Assembly: GCA_949317995.1 (NCBI GenBank)
Contig: OX439038.1
Location: 67,525,659-67,589,658 of the forward strand
DNA from: Acholoe squamosa
Lineage: Eukaryota > Annelida > Polychaeta > Phyllodocida > Polynoidae
Direction: 5' to 3'
Length of the DNA: 64,000 nucleotides
The position numbers were made by a program, and so were the translations under genes. Below, in pieces: positions 1 through 13,378 of the stretch; the stretch's first letter is position 1, and each line of letters starts with the position of its first letter. The notes under the pieces are model-generated. The model searched no databases. It saw only the letters and a program-made list of their open reading frames with translations, and had not been told where the DNA came from.

Positions 1-129
1 ATCTTTTATTCAGTGTACGTTTTGTGTACCATTCTCTTTATTTCTGATTATGAGTCAACAGTGCAGCACCAATATGAAGAACCGGTCGACGCTTTTTTAA
101 CATATCAAAGACGATTTTGAGAACCCCTA

Positions 130-800
130 AAAAGGCATGTACTGTATGTTTACAATAACTACCACGTTCTTTGACAGATTTGCACTCATGCACCTGAAAT
201 ACAAAATGAAATAAGGAGTCTGTGAAATAAAGCTCTATACGTGGCATTGATAGGGCTAAAGTGACCTGTCAGTTCCCCCTGACAGTTTCCCAATGTAACA
301 TGAGAAGTATTAATGGTTTTTGACATTTGAACAAGTTTTCACATGGTTACCAATATTTTGTTAACTGAGAATAGGTACCATGGAGTATTGTTTGATAACA
401 ATTTAAAAGCATTCTAAAGTTCCTGTATGGAAACTAAATATTAAATCTTGTTCCTCTAATCATAACCTTGCTAAATAAAGTGAAATAAATGCAAGTGCTG
501 TATCAGCTTTTTAGCTATAGTATAATTATAGATGAACAGTATTAGACAAAACAAACATTGATTATAATCTTTATATCTTCTAGATTTTAGGCTGTAGAGT
601 AGACACGAATGAGCTGTCCTAACATCGAAATCATAACCTCCGACCGTTTATACATGTAAATGGAAATGTTAATTTAATTTCTGACCTCCCTGCATTTCAC
701 TTGAGGACGTTTCATGATCTTAGGTCATATGTGCACAAAGATTCCATAAAGTGTCACAAAGACAAATATTTGCATGATATGAAAATATCATCAAATTGTC
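130..800. repeat. Dispersed/duplicated repeat, copy 1
   Basis: This stretch is recognisably the same sequence as 2,575-3,190 in the same orientation. Shared landmarks include the segment around the word AATAACTACC, the run ending GATTATAAT, and the terminal part with ATTTGCATGATATGAAA. Substitutions and small indels are frequent, so the duplication is old. No coding capacity is visible. It could be a local duplication or two insertions of one repeat family. Confidence 0.75.
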
Positions 801-860
801 CTAGCCCCTTCGGGCTTTCATTCTCGTAAGAACATACATTATCTCTGGACCCTTGATATT

Positions 861-1740
861 TAGCGTTTAATTGATGTTATTTAAAAAGCATGAGTGCGTT
901 TATGGGTTCTATATTCCATGACTGCATAGCGGGAGGGGAATATTGAACCCATAAACCATGCCTGCTTTAAAATAACATTAATTAAGGCGTTTATCTAACA
1001 GATTCCTCCATTTTGTATTAATTTCTTACCTTATTACCTCAGAATAAATCCAGGAGAAGACATTTTGAAAGTGCATGCGATCCGCTTGCTTTGCCAACCC
1101 GCTATGGCCATGTTGTCACTCTGCCCAACATACCTCTACCTTTACACACATTTTTCGGGTAGAATCCAAGCATGTCAAGTCCTGTTCTTCTAGCACCAAC
1201 AAATATACGATCTCTAGTTGGTGTTCGCCTCATTTTGACTCCATTTTCTTCTAAATAAATAATAATCCAATGATTTTACATAGCGATGTGTTTCGCCACC
1301 TGCCTCCACCATGCCTGGCTTCGTGTTGACAGTGTGGGAAGGTCCCGTATGTAGGTCAGCCTGCCGCAGGACGATAGGGTGGGTGCTGAGACTTATCGCT
1401 ATGGAAAATCATTCGATTATTATTTATTTCGATCAATATGAAGAATTTAGGCAAGGCATGTTCATATGGGATATCTAAGGATGTTTCCCTGTTAATAACT
1501 CGACATGGCACCGTTGGATTCTATGCAAATGAGGTGTGCAAACCCCCAGGTATGTCGGACAACTTATTCAAATCCTTCATTTACATTGGCTTCTAGTAAC
1601 GTTCGGCTTGGTATAGTGGACAGCGAGTCTGTCTCATGCCACAGCGGCCGGGGAATGATTCCCATAGAGCCCTGAATGGTTTTAACTGGAAATGTATGGC
1701 GAGGTTGACTTTGTATACTTCTCCAATTTATAAACATACG
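861..1740 (+). repeat. Composite repeat copy A (uninterrupted homologue of 23,003-27,690)
   Basis: It begins TTAGCGTTTAATTGATG and matches the sequence pieces at 23,003-23,027, 24,412-25,278 and 27,641-27,665. Its first 130 bases fold back: the arm TTTATGGGTTCTATATTCC pairs with GGAATATTGAACCCATAAA further on. A tRNA-like segment lies near 1,600-1,675. Copy A lacks both insertions that split copy B, so it serves as the empty site for each. No protein is encoded. Confidence 0.8.
1600..1675 (+). repeat. tRNA-derived SINE-like segment
   Basis: The stretch contains a good match to an internal pol III A box (TGGTATAGTGG) and, about 45 bases later, a B-box-like GAATGATTCCC, spaced as in a tRNA gene. 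A diverged copy sits at about 25,168-25,240 inside copy B. The cloverleaf is imperfect and the segment belongs to a repeat, so I read it as a SINE head or tRNA pseudogene, not a working tRNA. Confidence 0.45.
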
Positions 1741-1843
1741 TTTGCCAATGAAGAACTTGCCATTGCTTTTTTAAGGTATACTAGTGGCTTCGCCACTGGA
1801 GTTTGGGGCAATACCACCAGTGATAAATTGTGCCTCCTGGTCA

Positions 1844-2035
1844 TGCCAAACTGTGCCCCCTGATGACGGCAAACTCTGCCCTCTGGTGACGGCAAACTCT
1901 GCCCCCTGGTGACGGCAAACTCTGCCCCTGATGACGGCAAACTCTAGCCTGTGTCACGGTGCTACTGACATTGCCTAGTGACATGACGTTGCTAGGTGAA
2001 ATGACATTGCTAAGTGATGTGATGTTGTGTCATAA
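1844..2035 (+). repeat. Minisatellite: about 25-bp units, then about 20-bp units
   Basis: Four to five copies of a unit containing GGTGACGGCAAACTCTGCC occur from about 1,844 to 1,950. They are followed by several looser copies of a TGACATTGCTAGGTGAA-type unit to about 2,035. No gene overlaps it convincingly; the open frames here are products of the repeat. Confidence 0.7.
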
Positions 2036-2574
2036 ATTATGATGGTGACGCCACTCTCCAAGCTGATTCTCTCGGAAGGGCTCCGTTCAAATGTTTAGGG
2101 TTAAATATCTCAGTCATTTCATTTTATTTCAACATTATATTTCAGGGGTTGATGGTATGCATAGATACGAACATCATCATGCATTATTTGCACATCAATG
2201 TTTTGAGAAATGCTTATTTTTAATGGTTTGAATCATTAGAAAACAATGGCGGTTTTCTCTGTATTGTTTTACTCATGTTGCTAGGTCCTATGTTGAGGGT
2301 ATGTGTGTTAATAATGACTTTTCGGTTAAATTCAATATTTTTTTCTAAAGAAAAATAGGATTGAGTGGGGGTTAAGAATATATCAAAGCCTGAAAATATA
2401 ACATTTGCTAGAAATAAAGAGAAAAATCGAGTAAACTTAGACTTTCTCAACTGCTTCATAGCCTGAAAATTTTGCTTCATCTGGTACCTCACATGTACTC
2501 TGGGCTGAAGCAGTCAGTAATTTCTACTTCATCACCAGCGATCTAATAATGCCTTTTTTTAATATAGTGTAAAA

Positions 2575-3190
2575 AGACTGCATGTTTATAATAACTACCC
2601 TGTTTTGTGACAGATGCGAATTTTATGCATTCGGAATACAAAATGGCATAAGGAGGCAGTGTAATAAAACTCTATATGTGGCATCCAAAGCACTAAATCG
2701 ACCTGTGAGTCCCCTTGACCATTTCTCAATGTAATGTGAGAAGTATCAAAGGTTTTGAAATTTGAACAAGGTTTCACATGATTGCCAATATTCTATGAAC
2801 TAAGGATAGGTACCATGGGATATTTGTTTGATTAGAATTTGAAAGCATTCAAAAGTTCCTGTATGAAAAATAAACATTTATCACAGGGGTACCCACTGGT
2901 ACCTAGATTCCTCTGATCATAACCTTGCTAAATAATCTGAGAATGAATGTAAGTGATGTATCAGTTATCTAACCCTAGTTGCTGTGCAGCTTTAGAAAAA
3001 AACAAACATTGATTATAATCATATATATCTTCTAGATTTTAGAGCATACACGACTGAGTTGTCCTAACATCCTGCATTTCATTTGATAATGTTTCATGAT
3101 CTTAGGTCGTATGTGCACAGGCCCTCGTCTGTCCAAGATCCCATATAGAGTTATAAAGACAAATATTTGCATGATATGAAAGTATCATCA
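2575..3190. repeat. Dispersed/duplicated repeat, copy 2
   Basis: Direct-orientation homologue of 130-800. It carries an extra segment near 2,880-2,910 and lacks about 60 bases present in copy 1 around 620-690. No coding capacity. Confidence 0.75.
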
Positions 3191-5586
3191 AAGGAATAAT
3201 GCTTCCATAAGAATGCATGTTCCTAAAGGAATCCGTTTTATCAATTTTCTTACCTGATGGTGATCCATGTTTCTATTTTGATTGTATTCATCGCAGTACT
3301 ACCTATACCTGGGACTGCCTTGTGCTAAATAGAGTGATGGGTTTTTGTTTTTTTTGTTTTTTTTTTTGTTTTGTTTTTAATTATAGCCTGTATGGTTGGC
3401 TATTTCTAAAGTATGATGTTTTACAATTGTGGAATAAAGTTAAGGGGAACTTGAAAAAGTGCAGTAATTAGACAAGGTCCCTTAAAAGGTAGATAAGAAA
3501 AGAGAAAGTTGGCTACTGAAGGGCATTGACTGCAGATTTAAAGCACATACCAAAACTGTAAATTTAACTGAATGAATTACCATTTTACAAATGAGGCTGT
3601 GAAATGAAAGCACTGGGGTGAAATAAGGTTAAAGATAAACAGTGGCATGTGCGCGAGGGTACCTGAAGGCGTGATATGAAAGAACTCTGTGACAGCCATA
3701 TATTTTATAAAGGAGACTGCTGGGAAAGGAAATGAAGACTCTCTTGTACTATTTGATATACTTAATCAAATTCTAAGCAAGATGACTAGTTCTCATGGAA
3801 TCCCTGCAATGTACTCATCAAAGATTACCGCTCATTGACATGATATTGTTCAAATATAGCGTTCAGAGATATTGGTCACGATAATAGCTCTGAACACATG
3901 GCATCTAACTCCACAAAGCATTATTAATACCAGGCATTCATTCAACATTCTGCACAATCTTTCACTGTGAATATTTTTGTTATGTTTATTGATGTGCGAT
4001 TACCTGTTGACCCCCTCCCACCCCATAAGTTGGCATGATACATTCATGCAGCCCTACCCTGATGGGTAGACCCGCCATGCTTGCATGAAAGCATAACATC
4101 TGGCATGTTCCAGTCTGGGGGTTACTTCACAATGCACTACTTCAGCACACAACCTCTACGATTTAAACATTACAAACAATTGCACATTCCAACTCGGAAA
4201 GTTTTTAATTATGAAAACAAAATAATACTCTCATTCTGATTCCTTAACTAAATGCATGAAGATGAACTCAAAAACCACCATGGTAGAGTGACTGTTGACC
4301 CTTAATGCTATAGGAAAAGAAAGCAAAGGAAGGCATTATTATCGGGAGCTATTCAACACTCATTGTATCATGAAGTTCCGTGCTATGGCTGATGTATGTA
4401 ATTATACATCTTACAAAGATTCAGGCAGACTGTAGGCGTTTTACAGCTGGTTTTACATTTGCGTCCTTGAACAAAGATGTAGGCTACTTAGTTAATTAAT
4501 CTCTATGGCAACAATTTTCTAACTTCTGTGTCTGTAAACCAAAGCATTGATCCGTGAATGCATGAATTCAATATGACGTTTGGCACATTTAACAACCGAA
4601 AAAACTGTTTCTATAATTACGTAGATTTAGATGTGAGAGTGGTATACATAGAGGTTTGCTCGGGTAGTCTTAGTCCTGCATTTACAGTATGGACAAAACT
4701 ATTAGGCTGTAATGTCACGTTAGTGAGCAGCCATAGCATGTTAGGAAATGGCCTCCAGAGCGTCATTTATGCATCATGTCGACCAAAGGGCATGATGCAT
4801 TATAATGCACTGTTCAGCCCTTATGGGGTTGACGAAGGTGATGAGAACCTTCAAATCACCCCCCCCCCCCCATTACCTGCATCACTTAGGGCTTCATCAT
4901 CCAACCTAATCTAATGGCTTCCTGATCCAATTTTAATCCACGGTCCTGGGCCCAGGAGCAATAGGGCACGACAATACAGGCAGCCAATCAGGCGGCGGGA
5001 TCCATAGGGCATCGGCCTGATGAGTTGTGGTGCAGGTCAGCGATTTGGGTTGGCCAGGCAGTGGAAAATAGGATAAACGAGGGAAAAGGAAATACTGCTG
5101 TACTTGCTAAACTGTAGAAAAGATCTCAATTCATAACCACCAAACCCCAACCTTTGATTATTGGGGATATGCAGATACATTGCATTTTGTAGAATGCCTT
5201 TTGGCTACTCGAAGAAGAACGCAGTGAAAACTCCTTACTCATGGGCAAAGTGACGATGGGGGATATTTTAGAAGTGGGATTTAAGAATAATACGCTATAT
5301 CTAAACTGCATTCTTGGAGTATTCAGCTTTATTCTGTTACAAGTACGCATATGATTTGGTCGATCTTTTATCAATTTAACCTATATCTTTTTTCATGAAG
5401 CCAAAAGACCGACCCTAGCAAAACAGGGTCGATTTATTTGTCTTTTAGCAGCAACAACACAGGGGAAGTTTGATCATTTTGACCCTCAGAAGTGGGTGGG
5501 GGCCAATTTTTTTTGCAGATACGCAGAAGGGCCCACCCTTTCCTTGTACTAAAATGCCAATTCTAAAGCTCCAGATGAGGCTTATA
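3191..5586. other. No gene recognised
   Basis: Non-coding-looking DNA. It contains a T-rich tract at about 3,343-3,378 and a pure C run near 4,859-4,870. Open frames are short and show no recognisable protein family or splice structure. Confidence 0.5.
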
Positions 5587-5707
5587 CCCACTTGGCATAA
5601 AAACGTGTTTTTTACGTTAAGAAAAACACGTTTTTATTGGTTTCCCTATTGGGTATTTGGTTGAAAATAGGTTAAAAAAACGTTTAAAAACGTTTTTGCC
5701 AAGTGGG
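5587..5707. mobile_element. Short MITE with CCCACTTGGCA termini
   Basis: A 121-bp element. The left end CCCACTTGGCATAAAAACG is mirrored by the right end AAACGTTTTTGCCAAGTGGG. A TA dinucleotide lies immediately outside each end, as expected for a TA target-site duplication. The interior is AT-rich with further AAACGTTTT-type palindromes. It has no coding capacity and must depend on a transposase encoded elsewhere; the superfamily cannot be assigned. Confidence 0.75.
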
Positions 5708-8100
5708 TAGCCTCCTTTCAAACTGATGTTGACACTATGGCGGAGACGAGCAGCTGGTCGCTCACTTCAAAAGTTTACGAGTCATTTTTCAACAAAATAT
5801 AGCCTTGATATTATGAATTCTACCAAAGTGCTGGTTTAACCTCCATAACTTCTTCCCATCAAGATTTCTCATAAGATTTGGTATGTAAAAGCTAAAAATG
5901 GCTCATATATTCTGTCGTCAACTCGCTGTCAAAGTTGGGTTTTGGTTTAGTGTCAACTACTCTTCATTCTAGCCATGGTTAATTGCATGAGTTTTATCCT
6001 TAAACTTGAACGCAAAAAAAAATATGCAAATGACCCATAACCATGGTATAACTTGCCATAGATGAACAATTAATGACCTTTAAAATCTAATCTCTAATTT
6101 TGTGCATTTAGTTTAGACCTAAAGAAAGTTATGTTTCTGGTCGTCTGACCTACCTCAGCAAAAGAGACACCATCTAAGATTTTTTTAAATCTTTTCATAA
6201 TTCTTCCACACTAATATCATATTTCTGCTATTTCTTTTAGAATTTGCTTGTGTCCAAGCCTGACGATAACATGTTTTCTTTTGGACGTGCCTTAAAAGTA
6301 GGTTGTATTTTCCTGTACATTCTTGACTTCGTGCATTCATTTGTAGCCAAATGGCAAAGACAGATTCATGTGACAAAGAGTTATATATTTATGTGTAGGT
6401 CCAGTATTAGTCATGGCTTGATCATCTATTTTTCATCCTAGCTCATACTGTGAAGGAGAGCATGATACCACCATCTGTCATGAGATCTGTCTGTTATAAA
6501 TAGAGTTTCATAATTTGTAATCAGTCAGTATCAGAATGTATCACCAGAGAGAAATAACATGTCTGACAGTTAATGACAGTTCATGCTTACAGTAGTACGC
6601 AGGACATCTTTCATTACTTTCAACGCAATATTTACTCTTATACTGCATGCATTGATAAAGAGCACTGAAGGGTGATTCATATCTGACAACTTTCCCACAG
6701 CCAAAAAAAAATGCATTCAGAAATAGGAGTTTAAGAAGGTAGTTTATGCATGAATTAAATACTATGCATTCCATATGTTACATATGTAGGATTAACATTT
6801 GAAATGATGTAGACAATCTAATAAAATCAATATGCTTTTAAAATGACACATGGATCCTCACGAATGTTGCATTTCTATCATAGCCAGCCCTTAGGAACCA
6901 CAGTGTAAGAATAGTATGAGGCCTTTGGTGCCTATAAATGATTAACGCTATAGTTTGCAGTCTTTAAAAGTAGCCAGACATTCAAATTGACTGCAGTGAC
7001 ATTGATGGATATCTTCACATGTTTGCGAGCCAGGCAATGCTCAGTAGTCTTCCCTTTGGTGAAGGGTCCTGATTAATCTTATACTTTATGACTATGGTGC
7101 TACTCTATGCTCCATTGTATCAAGCTCAATATGTTGGAGGCTGCTCTTGAACACCATTGTACCATCTCTGTATAACAGTATAATTTTGTCTCACACGTGT
7201 GTTTGCTCTAAGCTTTCTTTAGCTCCATAGTGACAATAACCCTGGAGATTATCTTCCACAAGAACAATACGGGGAGGAAGTAGAGGGGAAATTACCAGCT
7301 GTATGCGGCTCTTTCAGAACCATATGCTTGGTAGATCTCTGACGTGAGGATCTTAAGCATTCACAATGGATAGGGGTGGTAGCCTGCGGCGATTCTAATT
7401 TTTGATAATAAGCACCTTAGGTATGACGTTCCCACAGAACCCCATCCCCATAACCCATGCACGTCCCTACATCACTAGTAGATAACCACATACTCTCCAG
7501 GCATCAAATATGGAGGGGCCAGAAGTAGGACACTATGCAGCCAAACACTAGTATGTGGATATAATCATATGACATTTAACAGAGATTTATCAGTTCTCCA
7601 AATTGCAGGGACACGGCTAAATCAGCATCAATCTCTGTCATGACGGCATAATAGTCTTACAAGGGTCTGTTTCAAAGTAATGTAACGCAACCTTGAGGTG
7701 TATGCTCAATGATTCCTAATTGCATGTACTGTTCGGCATGTACTGTGTCAGTGGGAGTGGGAGGGGGAGTAGGAGGGTGATCGGAGACCTGATGAATGCC
7801 CTGAAACGGGTTTAGGGCTCTTTGTGGATTTTAAAAAAGCTCATGTGTCATGTTGCTTACAATCCCATCTCCCCTGCCATGTCTAACAACCTATCATGCC
7901 CCATGTCCTATTTTAGAAAGCACCTATGTCATGTCACTTCTTTTTCTTTTTTTTTTGCCTCATGCCCATAAGGCCCACGTCACATGTATGTTGATTCTAA
8001 GAAATGGCCATGTCGAATTCAGTGGTCCAGACTAATACCTTTTTACCGGAGGAGTGCAATACCCCCCCTCCTACCGATCGCAATGAATTATGTCACATTT
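5708..8100. other. No gene recognised
   Basis: Nothing convincing beyond short random open frames. No repeats obvious by eye and no conserved protein motif. Confidence 0.5.
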
Positions 8101-8128
8101 TGAGGAAGGTGTCACATGTGAACACCTG

Positions 8129-8159
8129 TGACGTCACAAGAACGGAAGGTGGTATATAA
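8129..8159 (+). promoter_or_regulatory. Possible core promoter (CRE plus TATA box)
   Basis: A perfect CRE palindrome TGACGTCA (8,129-8,136) is followed 16 bases later by TATATAA (8,153-8,159). This is the spacing of a compact pol II promoter on the plus strand. No convincing exon was found downstream, so it may be a promoter of an unannotated transcript, a transposon remnant or chance. Confidence 0.25.
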
Positions 8160-8160
8160 G

Positions 8161-9408
8161 CAAGGTTTTGAGAGGATCCAGGCTTTAGATCTCTTCTAAA
8201 GCTTTACACAATACATGGGAGACAGGACTTATGAATTCAGAATCCATAGAGGACTGGGGAATCCAGAACCATGAACTGGTTAGCAGACACAGGCTAGTTG
8301 CAATTAGCTGTGTATTCAACAAGCAGAGCTCAGGGGTTGGCCGGGATACTGGAGATCAGGACTGGGTGTGGTCAAGAATCCGTTATTCAATTTAGAGATT
8401 GCATAATGCCTCAGGCCTTGACCCTGTGCGGGCACAGTGGGGTGTTGTTGGTGTTAATAGACAGCCTTTTGTTTTTGTTCTGTGGCCTTAATTACCGTGC
8501 TGGCCTTACTATTGCTGTATGATGCTAATGCAGGTGCAATATATATATGACGCAGGTGATCCCAAGGCCATGGTAATTAACCCACTCCCATAGTTCTTGT
8601 CGTAGTACTTCCAGATACCATTAGCCTACTCGCCTTTTATTCTGTAGAATATTTACAAACATCTTTAGACCGCAGCTTCTTTCAGAAAAGAAATTTTCTT
8701 TTGCAAGGTAGATGAACATTGTCTGCAAGTTGAGCGTTTTCTCACTTGGTGTTGAGCAATGTGTTGAACCTTTTATAGCACTCTTTATGAAACCTGCCTT
8801 GTAGCCCGTGATGTTCCCTTCCACTTCAATATGAAACCAATAACAAAATAATTATATAGGGAACTTGGGATCAACATTGAATTGGTGGCTGCACTGTAAA
8901 AAGAATGTCGGTGAAATAACAGTGAGATCCTTGTCCCAAATTTGCAAGAGATCCATTGTTATTTTCATGGAGATCCCCTGTACCATGTATCCTGCCATCT
9001 GGGGCTTTATTGTATAAACTACACTACCTCACTGCAATAAATGTACAGTGGTTCTCAGTCCAGATTCAACAGCTGTTTTTCTACAGTTTGGGACCTATTT
9101 TCTCACTGAAAGTCTGCCTTGATATGAATACGCCCTCTGCTGAATGGTCAGAATAGTGAAACAATACCTGGCCTTAAATGAGTTTTTCAGAATAGATTAA
9201 AATGGCTTTTGTCCTGCATCTCTCCTTAATCACGTGTCATTACAGTGCTATCTATGATGCCATGCTATAAACCTGATACCATTTATCCTCCTACTCATAA
9301 TGTGTCAAGTGGCCGTTGTCATGCAATGTCATTTTGAATGGCATTCTTCTGAATGTTAGGCCCTCCCTCTGAATCAGTAGCAGCTGATACCAGGTAGCAT
9401 ACACTGCA
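8161..9408. other. No gene recognised
   Basis: Short open frames only; none shows family motifs or a splice context. Confidence 0.45.
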
Positions 9409-9920
9409 CCCACTGGGCACATCAACATTGATTCAGCGTTGAAACAACGTTTGCAATGTTTGCATATCAACGGTTGATATAGGGCTGAAATATAGTTGAA
9501 TTTGAAAGTTGACACAACATAATCAAAATCAACTGTGATTCAACATCTAACCATCAGCGCTGATTCAATGTTTGTATTTCTATGTTGATTCAACATTGAC
9601 ACAACATTGATATGATGATGAAACAATGTTGATATTTGTTAGGGCATTCTTTGTTGACATGTCAATGTTGAATCAACATTGAATCAACATTGAAATCAAT
9701 ATTGTTGATTCAACATTGACAAATCAATGTTGAGTCAACATTGAATTGAGAACAATATTTCAACATTGATATGTCAACTGTTGATTGGATGTTGAAATGG
9801 TGTTGGTTGACAACATTGAAATAGAACCATTGAAAAGGTGTTGAAGACAGGTTGATCAACATCATCAACACAATATCAGCGGGTTGTCAACGTTGATGCA
9901 ACGTTCTGTGCCCACTAGGT
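9409..9920. mobile_element. Non-autonomous TIR element filled with CAACATTGAT repeats
   Basis: Bounded by CCCACTGGGCAC on the left and an imperfect inverted GTGCCCACTAGG on the right. The 500-bp interior is made almost wholly of short direct and inverted variants of CAACATTGAT/ATCAATGTTG, so each strand folds extensively. No coding capacity. The organisation resembles the elements at 13,041 and 54,783. Confidence 0.65.
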
Positions 9921-11325
9921 GTGGATATCATTAGGATATCATTGAAAGTGACAAGCAAAATTATGGTTTGCACTTTGTTACTCTGGAAGCAATACCTAGA
10001 ATTACCCATCTACATTACCTAAGCTCTATCCCGATCAATGGGTTGCAAAACTAAACAATTAGGATGGGGCACACAATACTTCTGGCTTGTTGCACCTGTT
10101 TCCGTTCATTAGTTAGGAAATGAGATTGAGCAGACCTCCCACTAGGTGTCACCTATCACCTCAGCTCCACCACATGGGTATATATATAGGCCTCTCCCAC
10201 ATTGTCCAATGGGTGCATCCATTGCTGTTCAAAGCTGGTACTGGCAAGATAAGGACTGATAGCTTTCATTATGGGGACCAGTTGCAGTCGGCAGGATAAT
10301 CGCATTGGTCTAGAGTCTATCCTAACACTCTAGATATTTTTTGTTAGGATGCAATTTTAGCCTGTGTCAGAGTGTCAGAGTTATTGGTAAAACACCCATA
10401 TTTAGCATAATGATAGATACGTGTCCCAGATGAGAAAATCAACAACACAAATGCAACAAAAGTTTAGGGGCCCTTTACCAAATCTCCCTACCCATTTTCC
10501 AAAACTGCTTGAATGCATTGTGTGACACATATGGGATAAATCCTTTCACCCATCTCCTACTTATACCATCAAAGATCAGCACATGTCTAAAGCAGGGCTC
10601 TTTTTGACTACCCACTCCATTTTGCCCTTTCTGCATTTTCCTGTGCTGAGTAACCGAAATTTTGGTTCTTTGCCTCACTGTGAAATTGAATTATGATAGA
10701 AAACACCTCAATTGTAGAAATTATGATTATTTGTTTTTAAATTTCTGGAAAGATACTAATATCTCAGCAAACAGACATGAACTTTGGAAGTGATGACAGA
10801 TATGCTTGTACATTTTCAGGGCTTGGGAATAGGATGTGAATGATTTTCAAATCAAATTAAGTATAAGGCATGTAACAGGGTTGCTGTCGTAAGTTCTACA
10901 TTATGATCCACTATGAATGAATATGTTCATTTCAATTTGTATCATAATTTACGATCGTGAATGTTGAATTAGAAAGATATACTATTGTGGAGATTTTACT
11001 TTGACCATAACCTTTTAAGGTTAAAATATCAATATGGTCTTTTGTTAGAGCCTGTCACGAATAGGCCTGGTTCACAATTCACTCTAGTTCATTCCACTTC
11101 AGCCAGGGTTATACCTACATCTAATACTCCCCAAAGTTAATTATAGCAAACAGAATACATTGAAAGTCTCTTACTATGAATGCCCATAATATCCCCAGAG
11201 CAATAAACTAAATTTACTCGAGCTCACTGTTATCTTCTGTCAGGGTTTTTGTCAGGGGTTTCGGGAGAAGGGCTCAAATCTACCAAAGGGGTTTTACTCC
11301 TCCGCCTTTCTCTACCCAATGTATT
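9921..11325. other. No gene recognised
   Basis: A TATATATATA tract near 10,170 has promoter-like looks but no exon follows. Nothing else is recognisable. Confidence 0.45.
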
Positions 11326-11530
11326 CAGGAGGGTGTTGCTTTTATGGTAAATAGAGCCATCAGTATGTGCCCTCTTCTCAAAACAAGTCATGCTCTGCTT
11401 CACCATTCAACTTGCACTCACCACATTGTTCTGAAAAGTCACCTGCCTTGTAAAATAGACCTGCACTATCAGGTACCTACACATATGACACACTCTCCAC
11501 TATAGTGACTGACTTCTCCCGACTAGGTAC
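11326..11530. repeat. Repeat copy, inverted relative to 14,531-14,746
   Basis: The segment from AGGAGGGTGTTGCT to GACTAGGTAC is the diverged reverse complement of 14,531-14,746. Shared landmarks are the GTGCCCTCTT region, AAAAGTCACCTGCCTTG and CTGACTTCTCCC. It is an old pair in opposite orientation about 3 kb apart. Confidence 0.7.
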
Positions 11531-12184
11531 TATACTATACTAGCATGAACACTTGTGAGCAACACAAGTGAAAAGTTATCACTACATGGAAAGCAATTTC
11601 TGCGTTTAACCCACTGTGGGTTCAGGGTTTCCTTGTCATCATGGCGCACCAATGCTGTGCTGGTTAGTCTACTTGCCAGCACTACATAACTGCATCATGC
11701 ATCATATAGTGTATCAAAGGATAAATGATAAAGTACTCACCAGGGCTGCAGCATCCATGCATCATGATGACAGATAGGCTTAGTGCAGTACACCACTATG
11801 GGGCCCTGAATTGCTCACATCTGAGCGTTCATTGAGCAGTTCAATTCTGCTCACGAGCAGCTCAGCTTTTGATTCAGACACATTCTCTGATGGCACAATG
11901 GTGGGTATAGTATTTCACTTGAACGATCAGCCAAGTTGTATGGACCTATTGATTGCCTGTCTGATACACCCTCAAAAGTGGTATCAAATGGAGATGCCGT
12001 GCTGTGGATGAGTAAGGTGAAGATCTGTGAAATTGGAGACAGTACTCAGTAGGCGGGAATGAGATTCACACTTGCACAGGCTCAGCTTTAGCAATGTCAA
12101 CATTGGTTGGCAGAATCGATATTGATCTGTGTACAGAAGAGAACAATCTGCTATTTTATTAGCAATAGAGGGAGTCGACACTGC

Positions 12185-12352
12185 CAGTGGCGGATTTAGA
12201 CGGGGGCGCGGGGGTGCACGCCCCCTCCTTTTTGTCAGTACTTAACACTTTGATTGCATATTTTGCACCGTAATATGAGTTCAAAAATTGGGAGTGCTTC
12301 CCCTCCTTTTGGGCTGCGCCCCCTCCTTTTTCAAATCCTGTATCCGCCACTG
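12185..12352. mobile_element. hAT-like MITE (CAGTGGCGGA termini)
   Basis: A 168-bp element starting CAGTGGCGGATTTA and ending TATCCGCCACTG. The interior also contains paired CCCCCTCCTTTTT segments. The ends match the CAGNGGCGGA termini common in hAT non-autonomous elements. No clean 8-bp target duplication remains. A lone copy of the same left end starts at about 35,203. Confidence 0.7.
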
Positions 12353-13040
12353 CTGACTGTTCTCTTAGTCTCTGGTGTACCTCATGTTTCATGATATAAT
12401 ATTTACATTTACACTGTGCTGTCACTGTCAGTATATAATTGGCTAATGATAATACTGGAAGCCAGAAAAATTTCCAACTCTACATTATAAATACTAGTTT
12501 ATAATAACACACATAACAATAATAATGGGACTGCCTATACCCTCATAGCTATGTCTTTCACACAGTCATAAAGGCACATTTCCCTATTTAACAACGGATT
12601 GTTTTAGAATTCTACTCCGATATTCCACCTGAAAGCCACAGGGTAAAGGTGCTTTTCAAACCATTACTCCCTACATATGTTGGGCTGAACAGGAAGGGTT
12701 TGGCTTGTCAGAGCCAGCAATTCATAAGTACCTTGTCTCTTTCTGCTAGTTATGTATGTCAGGAGGAGATGTGAGAAACTGTGTGGAAGTATCAACACGC
12801 AGACAGTTAAGCTTTTGGAGACAGATGGGTCTCAAACTGAAAGTTTTCTATTTCATTTTCACTGTGGGCGTTGTGATATAGGCAAGTCCCTTTTAATCAG
12901 AACTAGTACTTTCCTGCTACAAGTGCTGTTAGTTTTAAGGTCACATGTATAGTAATTCAATAATATGTACATGCCCATTTAATGCATGGATGTAGCCATG
13001 GTGAGTAACTTACAAGCAGTACTATATATATTCATGACAA

Positions 13041-13378
13041 CCCAGGTAGCACACAAAAATTTGCCAACGTTGGCCCGACGCATCGGGCCAACGTTGGGCC
13101 AACGTTGGCTGCCCATCGGGCCTACGTAGGCCCGACCAGTGGCATTTGCCAACCAAATGCCAACATTGGCCCAATGTTGGCAGGACATTGCAAATGGTCG
13201 GCCCCTGGCCGACCATTTGCCGATGCTAATGTTTGCCGACCAAAAGCCAACGTTGGGCCTACATTGGCATTTGGTTGGCACCGTCGGGCCTACGTAGGCA
13301 GGATGGGCAGCCTATGTAAAGCCGATGGTTGGGCCAACGTTGGCCCAACGTAATGCCAATGTCTCTGTGCTACCTGGG
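13041..13378. mobile_element. Non-autonomous TIR element with GGCCAACGTTGGC repeats
   Basis: Perfect 12-bp termini CCCAGGTAGCAC / GTGCTACCTGGG bound 338 bp. The interior is a series of palindromic GGCCAACGTTGGCC-type and GGCCTACGTAGGC-type units plus CGACCATTTGC units in both orientations. The local GC content is far above that of the flanks. Open frames across it are products of the repeat. Confidence 0.85.

Noticed and set aside
12979..13353. Three overlapping open frames with repeated GPTLA/ANVGP-type peptides
   Set aside because: They are translations of the palindromic GGCCAACGTTGGC units of a non-coding TIR element.
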